This document shows positions 1-6,095 of a stretch of 14,640 nt of DNA, piece by piece. Position 1 is the first letter of the stretch. Every line of letters begins with the position of its first letter. The stretch spans positions 1 to 14,640 of the forward strand of contig JACQSJ010000043.1 of NCBI GenBank assembly GCA_016205995.1, written 5' to 3'. The translations under genes were made by a program, and so were the position numbers. This DNA comes from Candidatus Uhrbacteria bacterium (lineage in GTDB: Bacteria; Patescibacteriota; Patescibacteriia; UBA9934; GWF2-40-263). The notes under the pieces were generated by a model. That model did no database searches, had not been told where the DNA came from, and saw only the letters and a list, made by a program, of their open reading frames with translations.

Positions 1-63
1 ATTCACAGGTTCAGTATTTCGCCTCTAGCTTACCGCAATCTCCGGTTTTTTCCAAGACAGATA

Positions 64-72
64 TGTTATACT
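64..72 (+). promoter_or_regulatory. Extended -10 promoter of the first gene, probably leaderless
   Basis: TG-N-TATACT reads at 64-72 and the ATG follows at 82, leaving 9 nt. A transcript starting 6-9 nt after the -10 box would begin at or next to the start codon. No Shine-Dalgarno sequence is possible in so short a leader, and no good -35 box is seen around 44-49, which agrees with the extended -10 type. The remaining bases 1-63 show no gene I can support. Confidence 0.5.
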
Positions 73-81
73 TTTCTTTGT

Positions 82-1005
82 ATGAACGAAGGGGGTTTGC
101 TCCTGCAGGAGGAAAAAGAGTTTAAGCGGTTTTATCGGTTGAGTGTGTGGTGGGTGACGCACCGGGCGCTTTTGAAGCGTATTGGGTTCGCGCTATTCAT
201 CGCATTTGACGCTGGACTTCTTTTGTTTGGCGGCTGGCATTTTCTCGACGCGTTTGCGATTAGCTATCAGTCTGAGCAAAACGCGGTTATGCGCGTGGTG
301 GCGCTTGGGCAGTCCGATCTGCACGCGTATACGGCCGCCAACGCCGCCGACAACTTGGAAGTGGAGGATGGGCGAGTGATCTCGATCGGCAACAGCCGAT
401 ATGATCTCTACACGACACTCTCAAACCCCAACAACGATTGGTGGGCCGAGTTCACCTATACGTTCACCGCGGGTGGGGAACAGACGGAGTCGCGCAGAGG
501 GTTCATCTTGCCCAGTCAAGAAAAACCCGTGACCGAGTTGGCGGTTGAGTCTGCAAGCCCCATCTCGTCGACGAGTTTGATGATCGAAGATGTCCGCTGG
601 CACCGGGTCGACGCGCACGCTATTCCCGACTACGTGACATGGGCCGATGACCGCTTAAACTTCGTCGTTTCGGCCTCCTCGTTTGAGAAAGAAACGCGCT
701 TTGACGGTGAGACCTTTGGTCGCACAGCGTTTACGATCGAGAATGATACCGCCTATAGCTACTACGATGTCGGTCTCTTCATCCTGCTCCTGCGCGGCAG
801 CTCGGTCGTGGGCGTGAATCGCACAACGTTGTCGGCCCTGGAGAGCGGGGTGGAAACAGAGGTGACGGTCAATTGGTTTGGAACGCTACCCTCGGTTTCG
901 CAAGTCCAGATTATTCCCGAGCTCAACATTTTCGATCTAGGGGTGTATAAACCGCTCCAAGGGGAGAGCACGCGAGATACCAGAACGCGTGTCTTCACCC
1001 GTTAG
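82..1005 (+). CDS. Unrecognised single-pass membrane protein encoded next to rodA
   Basis: I do not recognise this 307-residue protein. It has a charged N-terminus (residues 1-33), one clear hydrophobic segment at about 34-53, and then some 250 residues rich in beta-prone and Ser/Thr/Asp/Glu stretches. By the positive-inside rule the C-terminal part probably lies outside the membrane. There is no lipobox, and no catalytic motif that I can name. It lies just 2 nt upstream of the rodA start, so the two are almost certainly co-transcribed and translationally coupled. This hints at a role in the cell envelope, for example as a partner of the wall-synthesis machinery, but that is inference from position only. 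The start is chosen because a -10 box lies 9 nt upstream; there is no ribosome binding site to decide it. Confidence 0.8.
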   Translation: MNEGGLLLQEEKEFKRFYRLSVWWVTHRALLKRIGFALFIAFDAGLLLFGGWHFLDAFAISYQSEQNAVMRVVALGQSDLHAYTAANAADNLEVEDGRVISIGNSRYDLYTTLSNPNNDWWAEFTYTFTAGGEQTESRRGFILPSQEKPVTELAVESASPISSTSLMIEDVRWHRVDAHAIPDYVTWADDRLNFVVSASSFEKETRFDGETFGRTAFTIENDTAYSYYDVGLFILLLRGSSVVGVNRTTLSALESGVETEVTVNWFGTLPSVSQVQIIPELNIFDLGVYKPLQGESTRDTRTRVFTR

Positions 1006-1007
1006 AC

Positions 1008-2129
1008 ATGGCTACACCCATTCAGAATTACCTCTCTCGACTTTCTCGCTACGCGCACGGCATGGACTGGGCGCTTTTGTTAGCGGTGTTTGGGTTGGTG
1101 CTCCTGGGGCTGGCGGCCATTTATTCCGTAGAGCTTTCTCAGGACGCCGCGGAGTTCGTCCACGTGAAAAAGCAGATCGCCGCGCTCCTGTTGGGAGTCG
1201 GGGTTTTTTTGTTTGTCGTCCCATCGAATTATCGGCTCCTGCAGAACTATGCGCTTGTGCTCTATCTTGTCTGTCTTGCCTTGCTCATCGGCGTGCTTAT
1301 TTTTGGGGAGACCGTCCGCGGAGCTACGGGGTGGTATGTGGTGGGGCCGCTCAGCTTCCAGCCAGTTGAGTTCATGAAGATTGCACTCATCATTGGGCTT
1401 GCCACCTACTTTGCGCGGCGGGGCAAGCGTGTCTTCAACCTGCGGGGATTCCTTGAGAGTGGGGTGATCACCTTTCTGCCCGTGGTGTTCGTCCTGCTTC
1501 AGCCGGATTTTGGTTCCGCGTCGATCTTGGTGGGCATCTGGGCGTTCTTCCTCTTGTATTCGGGCATCCCCTGGAGGTATGTAGTCTCGCTCATGGGGGT
1601 GGGGGTGGGGTTTTTTCTTTTGGGATGGAATTTCTTTTTTGCGGATTATCAGCGCTCACGCATCCTCACGTTCCTCGACCCAAGCGTGGACCCGCTCGGC
1701 CAGGGGTACAACGTGACCCAGGCCATCATCGCTGTTGGGTCAGGGAGGTGGTTGGGAAGCGGGTTGGGGTTTGGGACGCAGAGCCAGCTGAAGTTTCTGC
1801 CGGAGAGCCAGACGGACTTTATCTTTGCCGTCGTCGCCGAAGAATTGGGTTTTGTGGGAGTGGCGCTTCTGTTGGGAGCCTTTGTGCTGGTGTTCTGTCG
1901 CCTGTTCCTTCATGCCACGCGCGCCACGGACGATTTTACGTGCTACCTTCTGCTGGGCATTGTCGCCGTGTTCTTCCTGCAGTTTTTCGTGAACGTCGGA
2001 ATGAACTTAGGACTCTTTCCCGTGACAGGGATCGGCCTTCCGTTTGTGAGCTATGGAGGGAGCTCACTTGTGGTCATGCTCACGCTCTTTGCCATTGCCC
2101 AAAGCGTGGCCGCGCGCAATCGAGGGTGA
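1008..2129 (+). CDS. rodA: RodA/FtsW-family peptidoglycan glycosyltransferase, RodA type
   Basis: SEDS-family integral membrane protein (373 residues) that polymerises lipid II glycan strands during wall elongation, normally with a class B penicillin-binding protein. The sequence shows about ten hydrophobic segments and the family signatures in order: FQPVEFMKIAL (117-127), LLQPDFGSA (163-171), GSGLGFGTQSQLKFLPE (250-266), TDFIFAVVAEELGF (269-282) and GLPFVSYGGSS (343-353). Asp270 in the TDFIF segment corresponds to the catalytic aspartate of characterised RodA proteins. NVGMNLGLFPVTGIGLP fits RodA better than FtsW, which usually has NIGVN..LLPTKG. The length is normal. It follows the upstream membrane protein by 2 nt and ends in TGA, showing that UGA is a stop here. 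No PBP gene is visible in the window. Confidence 0.93.
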   Translation: MATPIQNYLSRLSRYAHGMDWALLLAVFGLVLLGLAAIYSVELSQDAAEFVHVKKQIAALLLGVGVFLFVVPSNYRLLQNYALVLYLVCLALLIGVLIFGETVRGATGWYVVGPLSFQPVEFMKIALIIGLATYFARRGKRVFNLRGFLESGVITFLPVVFVLLQPDFGSASILVGIWAFFLLYSGIPWRYVVSLMGVGVGFFLLGWNFFFADYQRSRILTFLDPSVDPLGQGYNVTQAIIAVGSGRWLGSGLGFGTQSQLKFLPESQTDFIFAVVAEELGFVGVALLLGAFVLVFCRLFLHATRATDDFTCYLLLGIVAVFFLQFFVNVGMNLGLFPVTGIGLPFVSYGGSSLVVMLTLFAIAQSVAARNRG

Positions 2130-2151
2130 GGTGGTCAGTCTAATCCGTGTA

Positions 2152-2160
2152 TGTTATCGT
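2152..2160 (+). promoter_or_regulatory. Candidate extended -10 promoter for the zinc-ribbon gene
   Basis: TG-N-TATCGT reads at 2152-2160 and the ATG is at 2169, 8 nt later. The geometry is the same as before the gene at 82. The box matches the consensus less well, so this is a weaker call, and read-through from rodA (stop at 2129) is also possible. Confidence 0.35.
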
Positions 2161-2168
2161 AAAGATAT

Positions 2169-2588
2169 ATGTCCACACACCTTGGTTCAGAACTCTGGAA
2201 CGAGGGCCTCAAACTTGTCTCGTTCTGTCCGGTCTGTGAAACGCGATATAACCCCATGGAAGCTCGAGTCTTGGGAGAGCAGGGAGAAACGCATCTGCTG
2301 CACGTCCAATGCCGGAAGTGCCAGAACTCGATTCTTGCCTTGGTCTTGGTGAACCAGGTTGGAGCAAGCTCCATTGGTCTTTTGACGGACCTCTCCTATG
2401 AGGATGTGGTTCGAGCCAAAACAAGTCGTTGTGTGAGTGTGGATGATGTGATCGGGGTCCACCAGATGCTCGAAGCCCGACATTGGGAGCAGGAACTGGG
2501 GAGGGCGTCTCAGGAGCAGGTCCATCATGTGCTTGAGCGACGAGAACGACGGGAGAAAAAGGAACAAAAGAACAGCGCGACGCGGTAA
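2169..2588 (+). CDS. Small zinc-ribbon protein of unknown function
   Basis: The product has 139 residues. Two cysteine pairs, Cys20-Pro-Val-Cys23 and Cys48-Arg-Lys-Cys51, are spaced like a zinc ribbon, with beta-prone sequence between them and a hydrophobic strand (ILALVLV, 55-61) right after. Residues 72-100 contain an LTDLSYEDVVR segment followed by CVSVDDVIGVHQML. The C-terminus (from about 115) is highly charged, Arg/Glu/Lys rich, and probably helical. There is no membrane segment or signal peptide, so it should be cytoplasmic. I associate the general arrangement with conserved hypothetical proteins of Patescibacteria, but I cannot name a family. It stands between rodA and rplY, with its own possible promoter and a hairpin overlapping its stop codon. 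A nucleic-acid or ribosome-related role is only a guess. Confidence 0.75.
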   Translation: MSTHLGSELWNEGLKLVSFCPVCETRYNPMEARVLGEQGETHLLHVQCRKCQNSILALVLVNQVGASSIGLLTDLSYEDVVRAKTSRCVSVDDVIGVHQMLEARHWEQELGRASQEQVHHVLERRERREKKEQKNSATR

Positions 2589-2599
2589 TCCCGCGTCGC
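2577..2599 (+). terminator. Hairpin over the stop codon of the zinc-ribbon gene, possible terminator
   Basis: Nine perfect base pairs (2577-2585 with 2591-2599, GCGACGCGG/CCGCGTCGC) close a 5-nt loop. The TAA stop (2586-2588) lies in the loop. The following bases (TTGTCACT) are only moderately T-rich, so it may be a weak terminator or a 3'-end stabiliser. Confidence 0.45.
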
Positions 2600-2626
2600 T
2601 TGTCACTCGGGCGCGACCGACGTGAC

Positions 2627-2655
2627 TTGACTATTTGGGGGCGGTAGAGCACAAT
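2627..2655 (+). promoter_or_regulatory. Candidate promoter for rplY
   Basis: TTGACT (2627-2632), a 17-nt spacer and CACAAT (2650-2655) would start transcription near 2662 and give a leader of about 17 nt without a ribosome binding site. An alternative -10, TATCCT at 2666-2671, ends 8 nt before the ATG and would give a leaderless message, as seen elsewhere in the window. Confidence 0.5.
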
Positions 2656-2679
2656 AGCCCCGCATTATCCTGACTTTTT

Positions 2680-3393
2680 ATGAGTGAACACATTCTTGAA
2701 GCCAAGACGCGAACCGAGAAAGGGCGCAAAACCTACACGTTGCGTAATGCTGGGGCAGTTCCAGCGGTTGTGTATGGGTCCGGAACCGAGCCACAGGCAT
2801 TGACTGTGGATCGTAACCAATTTGCAAAAATGTATCAGGACGCCGGAGAGAGCTCCATTGTTGAGCTCAAGATCGACGGGAAGACCCCCCTGCACGTTTT
2901 GATCCAGGACTACCAGATCGACCCCCTGCGCACGGAGTTTACTCACGTCGATTTCCGTTCGATCGACATGAATAAGGAAATTGAGACAGAAGTGGAACTT
3001 GAATTCGTCGGTGAGTCGGCGGCCGTGAAGGCGTTGGGTGGAACCTTTATCCCGTCTCTTGAAACCGTCGAGATTCGCGCGCTTCCGTCTAAGCTGGTCC
3101 GATCCATCAAGGTGGATATCAGCTCGCTTGCCACATTCGATGATGTGATCCGCGTCTCGGACTTGGTTGTCCCAGACGGGGTTAAGATTTTGGAAGATGT
3201 TGAAGTCGCCATTGCGTCGGTTGAGCCGCCTCGTTCTGAAGAAGAGATGAAGGAGCTCGATTCCGCGGTGGAGATTGACGTCACAGCCGTTGAAGTCGCC
3301 AAGGAGAAGAAGGAAGAGGAAGTCGAGGGTGAAGAGGGAGCGGCTGCTCCAGAAGCAAAGGACGCGGGCGAGAAGAAGCAAGAAAAAAAATAA
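2680..3393 (+). CDS. rplY: 50S ribosomal protein L25, CTC (TL5) form
   Basis: Binds 5S rRNA in the large ribosomal subunit. The first 90 or so residues form the L25 domain (LEAKTRTEKGRKTYTLRNAG at 5-24, then VPAVVYGSG, and IDPLRTEFTHVDF near 80-93). Residues from about 97 to 185 form the second beta domain of the CTC/TL5 type (KEIETEVELEFVGES, then ALGGTFIPSLETVEIRALP). The protein has 237 residues, and the last 45 or so are a low-complexity Glu/Lys/Ala tail. Such tails are common on longer CTC proteins and are probably disordered. The DUF3048 gene starts 1 nt after the stop, so the two genes are coupled. No ribosome binding site precedes the ATG. Confidence 0.93.
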   Translation: MSEHILEAKTRTEKGRKTYTLRNAGAVPAVVYGSGTEPQALTVDRNQFAKMYQDAGESSIVELKIDGKTPLHVLIQDYQIDPLRTEFTHVDFRSIDMNKEIETEVELEFVGESAAVKALGGTFIPSLETVEIRALPSKLVRSIKVDISSLATFDDVIRVSDLVVPDGVKILEDVEVAIASVEPPRSEEEMKELDSAVEIDVTAVEVAKEKKEEEVEGEEGAAAPEAKDAGEKKQEKK

Positions 3394-3394
3394 C

Positions 3395-4459
3395 ATGATC
3401 GATGTCCGTGGTGCTATCTCGCGGATCAAGAAAGCCGACCGGCCTAAGTTGGTCGGTCTTCTTGTTGTACTGGTGTTGGCGGTTTCGGTCGCGGCGGTGT
3501 TGCCGAAGTTCATGTATCAGGGCACCGAGCGGGGGGAGGAGGCCCAGCCACCGCAGGAGGCCGTGTATCGCCATCCTCTCAGCGGGATCTCCGTGTCCGA
3601 GCAGATCGACTCGCCACAGGTGTTCGCGGTGATGGTCGACAACCACGAGGAGGCGTGGCCACCTTCGGGTGTGGATCAGGCGTTTTTGGTGATCGAGGCG
3701 CCGGTGGAGGCGGGGATCCCTCGTATGCTTGCGTTTTTTAGCGAGGAACAAACAGTCGACGAGATTGGTCCCGTACGATCAGCTCGGCCGTACTGTCTTG
3801 ATTGGGCGGCGGAGTTCGACGCCCTGTATGCCCACGTTGGAGGTTCAAATGCCGCGCTCGATCTTATCGCTTCTGGTGGGACATTTGACCTGAATCAGTA
3901 TTGGTGGGGCGAGTACTTCTGGCGAGCAAGCGATCGATATGCACCCCATAACGTCTATACCTCGACGGAATTATTGAATGCGTTTTATACGATGCGGGAA
4001 GAGGTCGGTGTGGCGCCAACTCGGCTCTACGACCTCTGGACGTTCAAAGATCCAGAGCCGACAGGCAAGGACGGCATCGGGCTCTATGTCGACTTCTGGG
4101 CGCCGGTGTACACCGTTGATTGGGAGTATGACGGGGAGACGGGTCAATACTTTCGATCGCAGTTTGGCGAGCCGCATGTGACGGAGGCAGGAGAGCAGAT
4201 CGTGGCCGATAACGTCGCGGTCGTGGTGACGGACATCGAGATTATTGATAACGTCGGGCGCCGAAAAATCCGCACGACCGGAGAAGGGGAGGGCTCTGTC
4301 CTCCAGGACGGGATCGTGATCGAAGCGATGTGGAAGAAGCCGTCCAAGTCAGAGCGGCTCAAGTTTTACAGCCGCGCGACCGGCGAAGAGATCGTGATGA
4401 ACGCGGGGGTGACGTGGATCGAGGTCGTGGGGAGTGAGGAAGATATCAGCATTGAGTAA
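3395..4459 (+). CDS. Membrane-anchored DUF3048 (YerB-like) protein
   Basis: The product has 354 residues when started at the ATG one base after the rplY stop. An in-frame upstream ATG at 3275 exists but lies inside rplY and would add a non-homologous basic stretch, so the later start is preferred. Residues about 18-38 form a single N-terminal membrane segment or uncleaved signal (LVGLLVVLVLAVSVAAVL). The rest should lie outside the cytoplasm. The DUF3048 hallmarks are FAVMVDNHEEAWPPSGV, IEAPVEAGIPRMLAFF and IGPVRSARPYCLDWAAEFDA, followed by a second half that in the family forms a separate beta domain. The family (Bacillus YerB and many Gram-positive and Patescibacteria lipoproteins) has no established reaction. 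Here there is no lipobox cysteine, so anchoring is by the helix. The gene ends in a strong hairpin terminator. Confidence 0.85.
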   Translation: MIDVRGAISRIKKADRPKLVGLLVVLVLAVSVAAVLPKFMYQGTERGEEAQPPQEAVYRHPLSGISVSEQIDSPQVFAVMVDNHEEAWPPSGVDQAFLVIEAPVEAGIPRMLAFFSEEQTVDEIGPVRSARPYCLDWAAEFDALYAHVGGSNAALDLIASGGTFDLNQYWWGEYFWRASDRYAPHNVYTSTELLNAFYTMREEVGVAPTRLYDLWTFKDPEPTGKDGIGLYVDFWAPVYTVDWEYDGETGQYFRSQFGEPHVTEAGEQIVADNVAVVVTDIEIIDNVGRRKIRTTGEGEGSVLQDGIVIEAMWKKPSKSERLKFYSRATGEEIVMNAGVTWIEVVGSEEDISIE

Positions 4460-4462
4460 CGC

Positions 4463-4508
4463 ATTGACTGAACACAAAAGCGCCATATGGCGATTTTTGT
4501 GGGTCAAT
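4463..4508. terminator. Bidirectional terminator between convergent genes
   Basis: The core is CGCC-ATAT-GGCG (4481-4492), extended by AAAA (4476-4479) pairing with TTTT (4494-4497) and flanked by ATTGAC (4463-4468) pairing with GTCAAT (4503-4508). T-runs follow the core on the plus strand and A-runs precede it, so it can work for the DUF3048 gene (+) and for prmC (-). A third copy, ATTGAC at 4515-4520, could form a competing hairpin with GTCAAT. Confidence 0.8.
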
Positions 4509-4533
4509 CCAAAAATTGACGCGTTCGTCGGTT

Positions 4534-5442
4534 TTAGATATGCACCTCGATCACTCGGTCATCATCGTGCAGATCTTTATGTGTCTCGAGTTTGGCACTG
4601 GGGAAATTGTGGAGGATGAGTTTCTCGGCGGCCTGGCGTTGTTCGGGGTCGATCTCGATGAGGACGATGAGGTCGCGGGGGAGAATTTTGCGGTCCATAT
4701 GCAGTTGGCGGAAAAGTTCCCAGTACGCATCCAGCCCGTCGACACCGGCTCGAAGCGCCAGTTCTGGCTCGTGACGGACTTCGGCCTGGAGATTGTCCAT
4801 GCGAGCTTGCGAGAGGTAGGGGAGATTGGCCGTCATGAGCAGCGTTTTGAAGGGGTAGACCGATGAGGTCTGAACGTTAGTTTGTCCTCGGATGGTTTTA
4901 AAAATACGAATGATAGGCTCAGCAAGATTTCCTGTCTGGAAGTCGACGGCCGTCTCGGGGACGAGGGACGCGGCGTTTTTTTGGGCGACCTCAAGTGCGT
5001 CTGTGTCGATGTCTACCGCGATGACGGGAAGGTTCGTCTCTGCGGATAACGTTACCGCGATCGCTCCTGAGCCTGTGCCGAGATCTGCGATAAGGGTGCG
5101 TTCGGGATCCTTGTCCGCGAGGACCTTCATCGCAAGTTCGATCATGATTTCCGTCTCCGGCCGCGGAATGAGCACGTTCTTGTCGACATGGAAGTCTCGT
5201 CCATAAAACGCCTTCTTGCCCACTAGGTACGCCACCGGTTCTCGATCCTCGCGCCGGTCGACAAGCTCGAAAAACTTTTCTTCCTGGTGCGACTTTAATT
5301 TGTCGGCGAAGTGCGCAAACAACCAGGCCTTGGAGGTATCCAAGCTGTAGGCAAGCAAAATTTCCGCGTCCAGCATGGGGGAATCGACGCCAGCCTTGCG
5401 CAATTTATTGTTGGCCCATTGGAGGGCTTCCATGACGGTCAT
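4534..5442 (-). CDS. prmC: Release factor glutamine N5-methyltransferase PrmC (HemK)
   Basis: Uses S-adenosylmethionine to methylate the glutamine of the GGQ motif in peptide release factors, which speeds peptide release. The product has 302 residues from the preferred start. An open frame runs upstream to 5667, but those 75 residues show no homology and lie in an RNA-like region. The N-terminal helical domain (1-90) is followed by IPRPETE (92-98), the SAM-binding DLGTGSG (120-126), AVDID (142-146), and the C-terminal EPELALRAGVDGLDAYWELF (225-244). The substrate-binding motif is NLPY (206-209) instead of the usual NPPY. The segment before it (about 172-204) is longer and less typical than in well-known PrmC proteins. 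The target RF1 gene is in the window at 6751-7824. A TATACT box 7 nt before the ATG suggests a leaderless message. Confidence 0.9.
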   Translation of the reverse strand: MTVMEALQWANNKLRKAGVDSPMLDAEILLAYSLDTSKAWLFAHFADKLKSHQEEKFFELVDRREDREPVAYLVGKKAFYGRDFHVDKNVLIPRPETEIMIELAMKVLADKDPERTLIADLGTGSGAIAVTLSAETNLPVIAVDIDTDALEVAQKNAASLVPETAVDFQTGNLAEPIIRIFKTIRGQTNVQTSSVYPFKTLLMTANLPYLSQARMDNLQAEVRHEPELALRAGVDGLDAYWELFRQLHMDRKILPRDLIVLIEIDPEQRQAAEKLILHNFPSAKLETHKDLHDDDRVIEVHI

Positions 5443-5449
5443 GCGAAAA

Positions 5450-5455
5450 AGTATA
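5450..5455 (-). promoter_or_regulatory. -10 box of prmC, probably leaderless
   Basis: On the minus strand TATACT ends 7 nt before the prmC ATG (5442). This leaves essentially no 5' leader. No clear -35 box is seen upstream. The box also helps choose the start codon over the longer open frame. Confidence 0.55.
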
Positions 5456-5464
5456 CAAAAGTTT

Positions 5465-5508
5465 CTGGAAAAGAAATACGGACCCCGCTCGTGAGAGCAA
5501 AGAGTCCG
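5465..5508 (-). terminator. 3' hairpin and T-rich tail of the structured RNA
   Basis: On the minus strand CGGAC (5508-5504) pairs with GTCCG (5483-5479), enclosing an inner hairpin GCTC-tcac-GAGC (5498-5487). It is followed by TATTTCTTTTCC. This resembles an intrinsic terminator with an internal loop, placed just upstream of the prmC -10 box. Confidence 0.5.
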
Positions 5509-6024
5509 CGCGTGCCGGTCGGGTGACCGGATGCGTCCTCCAACGCTTGGAGGTGATGCGGTGCAGGCTTGGCCTGGCATATTCCGAGTCCGAGGACTCG
5601 ATCTATGTTGTTCCAGACTTCTGGCCGTGCTACCGCACCAACCTCCTTTGCGTTCCTTGTCGGACACGAGTAGAAGCTTTTTAGGGCCGCTCGATGTCCG
5701 TAGGACCTGTGGGAGCTTCGGCTTTCGCCTCGGCTATCTCCTTTGACTCGCGCCGGGGAGATTTCCACAGGGGAGGGGTCTGACGCAAGCGCCAGACGAT
5801 CGATCGACGGTTGTCTTGCTCTGCGCTCTTTGTCCGAAGACGCTGTTTGCAGAGTTCTCACCACGAAGGTTTTTGTCGCCGCAAGCACGGCCGAGTCGCC
5901 CACGATGGGGAGACCACCTTCTTTCACGTCCCAGTTTACATGTCGACTGGGAAATTCTGGTGAGTTCGACGGTTGTCGATCTCCTGCCAAGCTCTGCCCA
6001 TTGCGGGGCTCGCTCAGCGGTAAC
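5465..6024 (-). ncRNA. Candidate long structured RNA of unknown family
   Basis: This 653-base gap between prmC and the nucleotidyltransferase gene has no convincing protein. The minus strand folds into many local helices: a CTCTGC/GCAGAG stem (5854-5849 with 5824-5819) carrying GTC-TTCG-GAC (5841-5832); a three-way unit closed by CCTGTGG/CCACAGG (5771-5765 with 5712-5706) holding GGC-GAAA-GCC (5729-5720) and ATCTCC/GGAGAT (5762-5757 with 5741-5736); and a chain GTGC/GCAC (5638-5627), CCAG/CTGG (5624-5613), CGAGTC/GACTCG (5600-5585), CAGGC/GCCTG (5576-5564), CCTCCAA/TTGGAGG (5553-5537), CCGGTC/GACCGG (5530-5515). UUCG and GAAA loops appear on the minus strand only, which gives the direction. 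A promoter precedes it and a hairpin with a T-rich tail ends it. I looked for the conserved cores of RNase P RNA, tmRNA and SRP RNA and did not find them. The end points are estimates. Confidence 0.55.
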
Positions 6025-6028
6025 GGTG

Positions 6029-6056
6029 AGAATATCACACCAAAAAAGACCGTCAA
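6029..6056 (-). promoter_or_regulatory. Promoter of the candidate structured RNA
   Basis: On the minus strand TTGACG (6056-6051), a 16-nt spacer and TATTCT (6034-6029) are present. The same -10 hexamer with a perfect TTGACA occurs before rpmE. The predicted start is near 6022. The -35 box lies in the loop of the upstream terminator. Confidence 0.55.
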
Positions 6057-6063
6057 GGTCTTT
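6042..6063 (-). terminator. Intrinsic terminator of the rpmE-prfA-nucleotidyltransferase operon
   Basis: On the minus strand AAAGACC (6063-6057) and GGTCTTT (6051-6045) form a 7-bp stem with loop TTGAC, followed by further T residues (6044-6042). An outer CACACC/GGTGTG pair (6069-6064 with 6041-6036) can lengthen it. It lies about 33 nt after the last gene of the operon. Confidence 0.75.
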
Positions 6064-6084
6064 GGTGTGGTGCTTTGGAAAAGT

Positions 6085-6093
6085 TGTGGATAA
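6085..6093 (-). other. Single perfect DnaA-box sequence
   Basis: TTATCCACA reads on the minus strand at 6093-6085, just past the stop codon of the nucleotidyltransferase gene. It is a perfect match to the consensus DnaA box, but it stands alone, with no cluster, no AT-rich unwinding region and no dnaA gene nearby. One 9-mer match in a window of this size can occur by chance. Confidence 0.3.
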
Positions 6094-6095
6094 CT

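Noticed and set aside
3275..3394. Upstream start for the DUF3048 protein
   Set aside because: It would overlap rplY by 119 bases and add a Lys/Arg-rich stretch that is just the shifted reading of the L25 tail; the ATG one base after the rplY stop gives a normal N-terminal anchor.
4516..4544. TTGACG on the plus strand as a promoter -35
   Set aside because: No -10 box at a useful distance and no plus-strand gene downstream; it is part of the terminator repeat.
5443..5667. Longer PrmC with 75 extra N-terminal residues
   Set aside because: The extra part has no family similarity, lies in the structured-RNA region and precedes a TATACT box placed 7 nt before the internal ATG, where the PrmC family normally begins.
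5465..6024. RNase P RNA, tmRNA or SRP RNA in the gap
   Set aside because: The P4 segments of RNase P, the tRNA-like ends and tag of tmRNA, and the SRP domain IV motif were searched by eye on both strands and not found. A GGTGCGGTAGCAC segment resembles part of the RNase P P12 region, and a plus-strand TTCGACGG resembles a tmRNA start, but nothing around them fits.
5439..6056. A 205-residue open frame on the minus strand, and several open frames on the plus strand, across the prmC upstream gap
   Set aside because: They overlap each other in different frames, have no start signals or recognisable domains, and coincide with many RNA-like helices. Few stops are expected in this GC-rich stretch.
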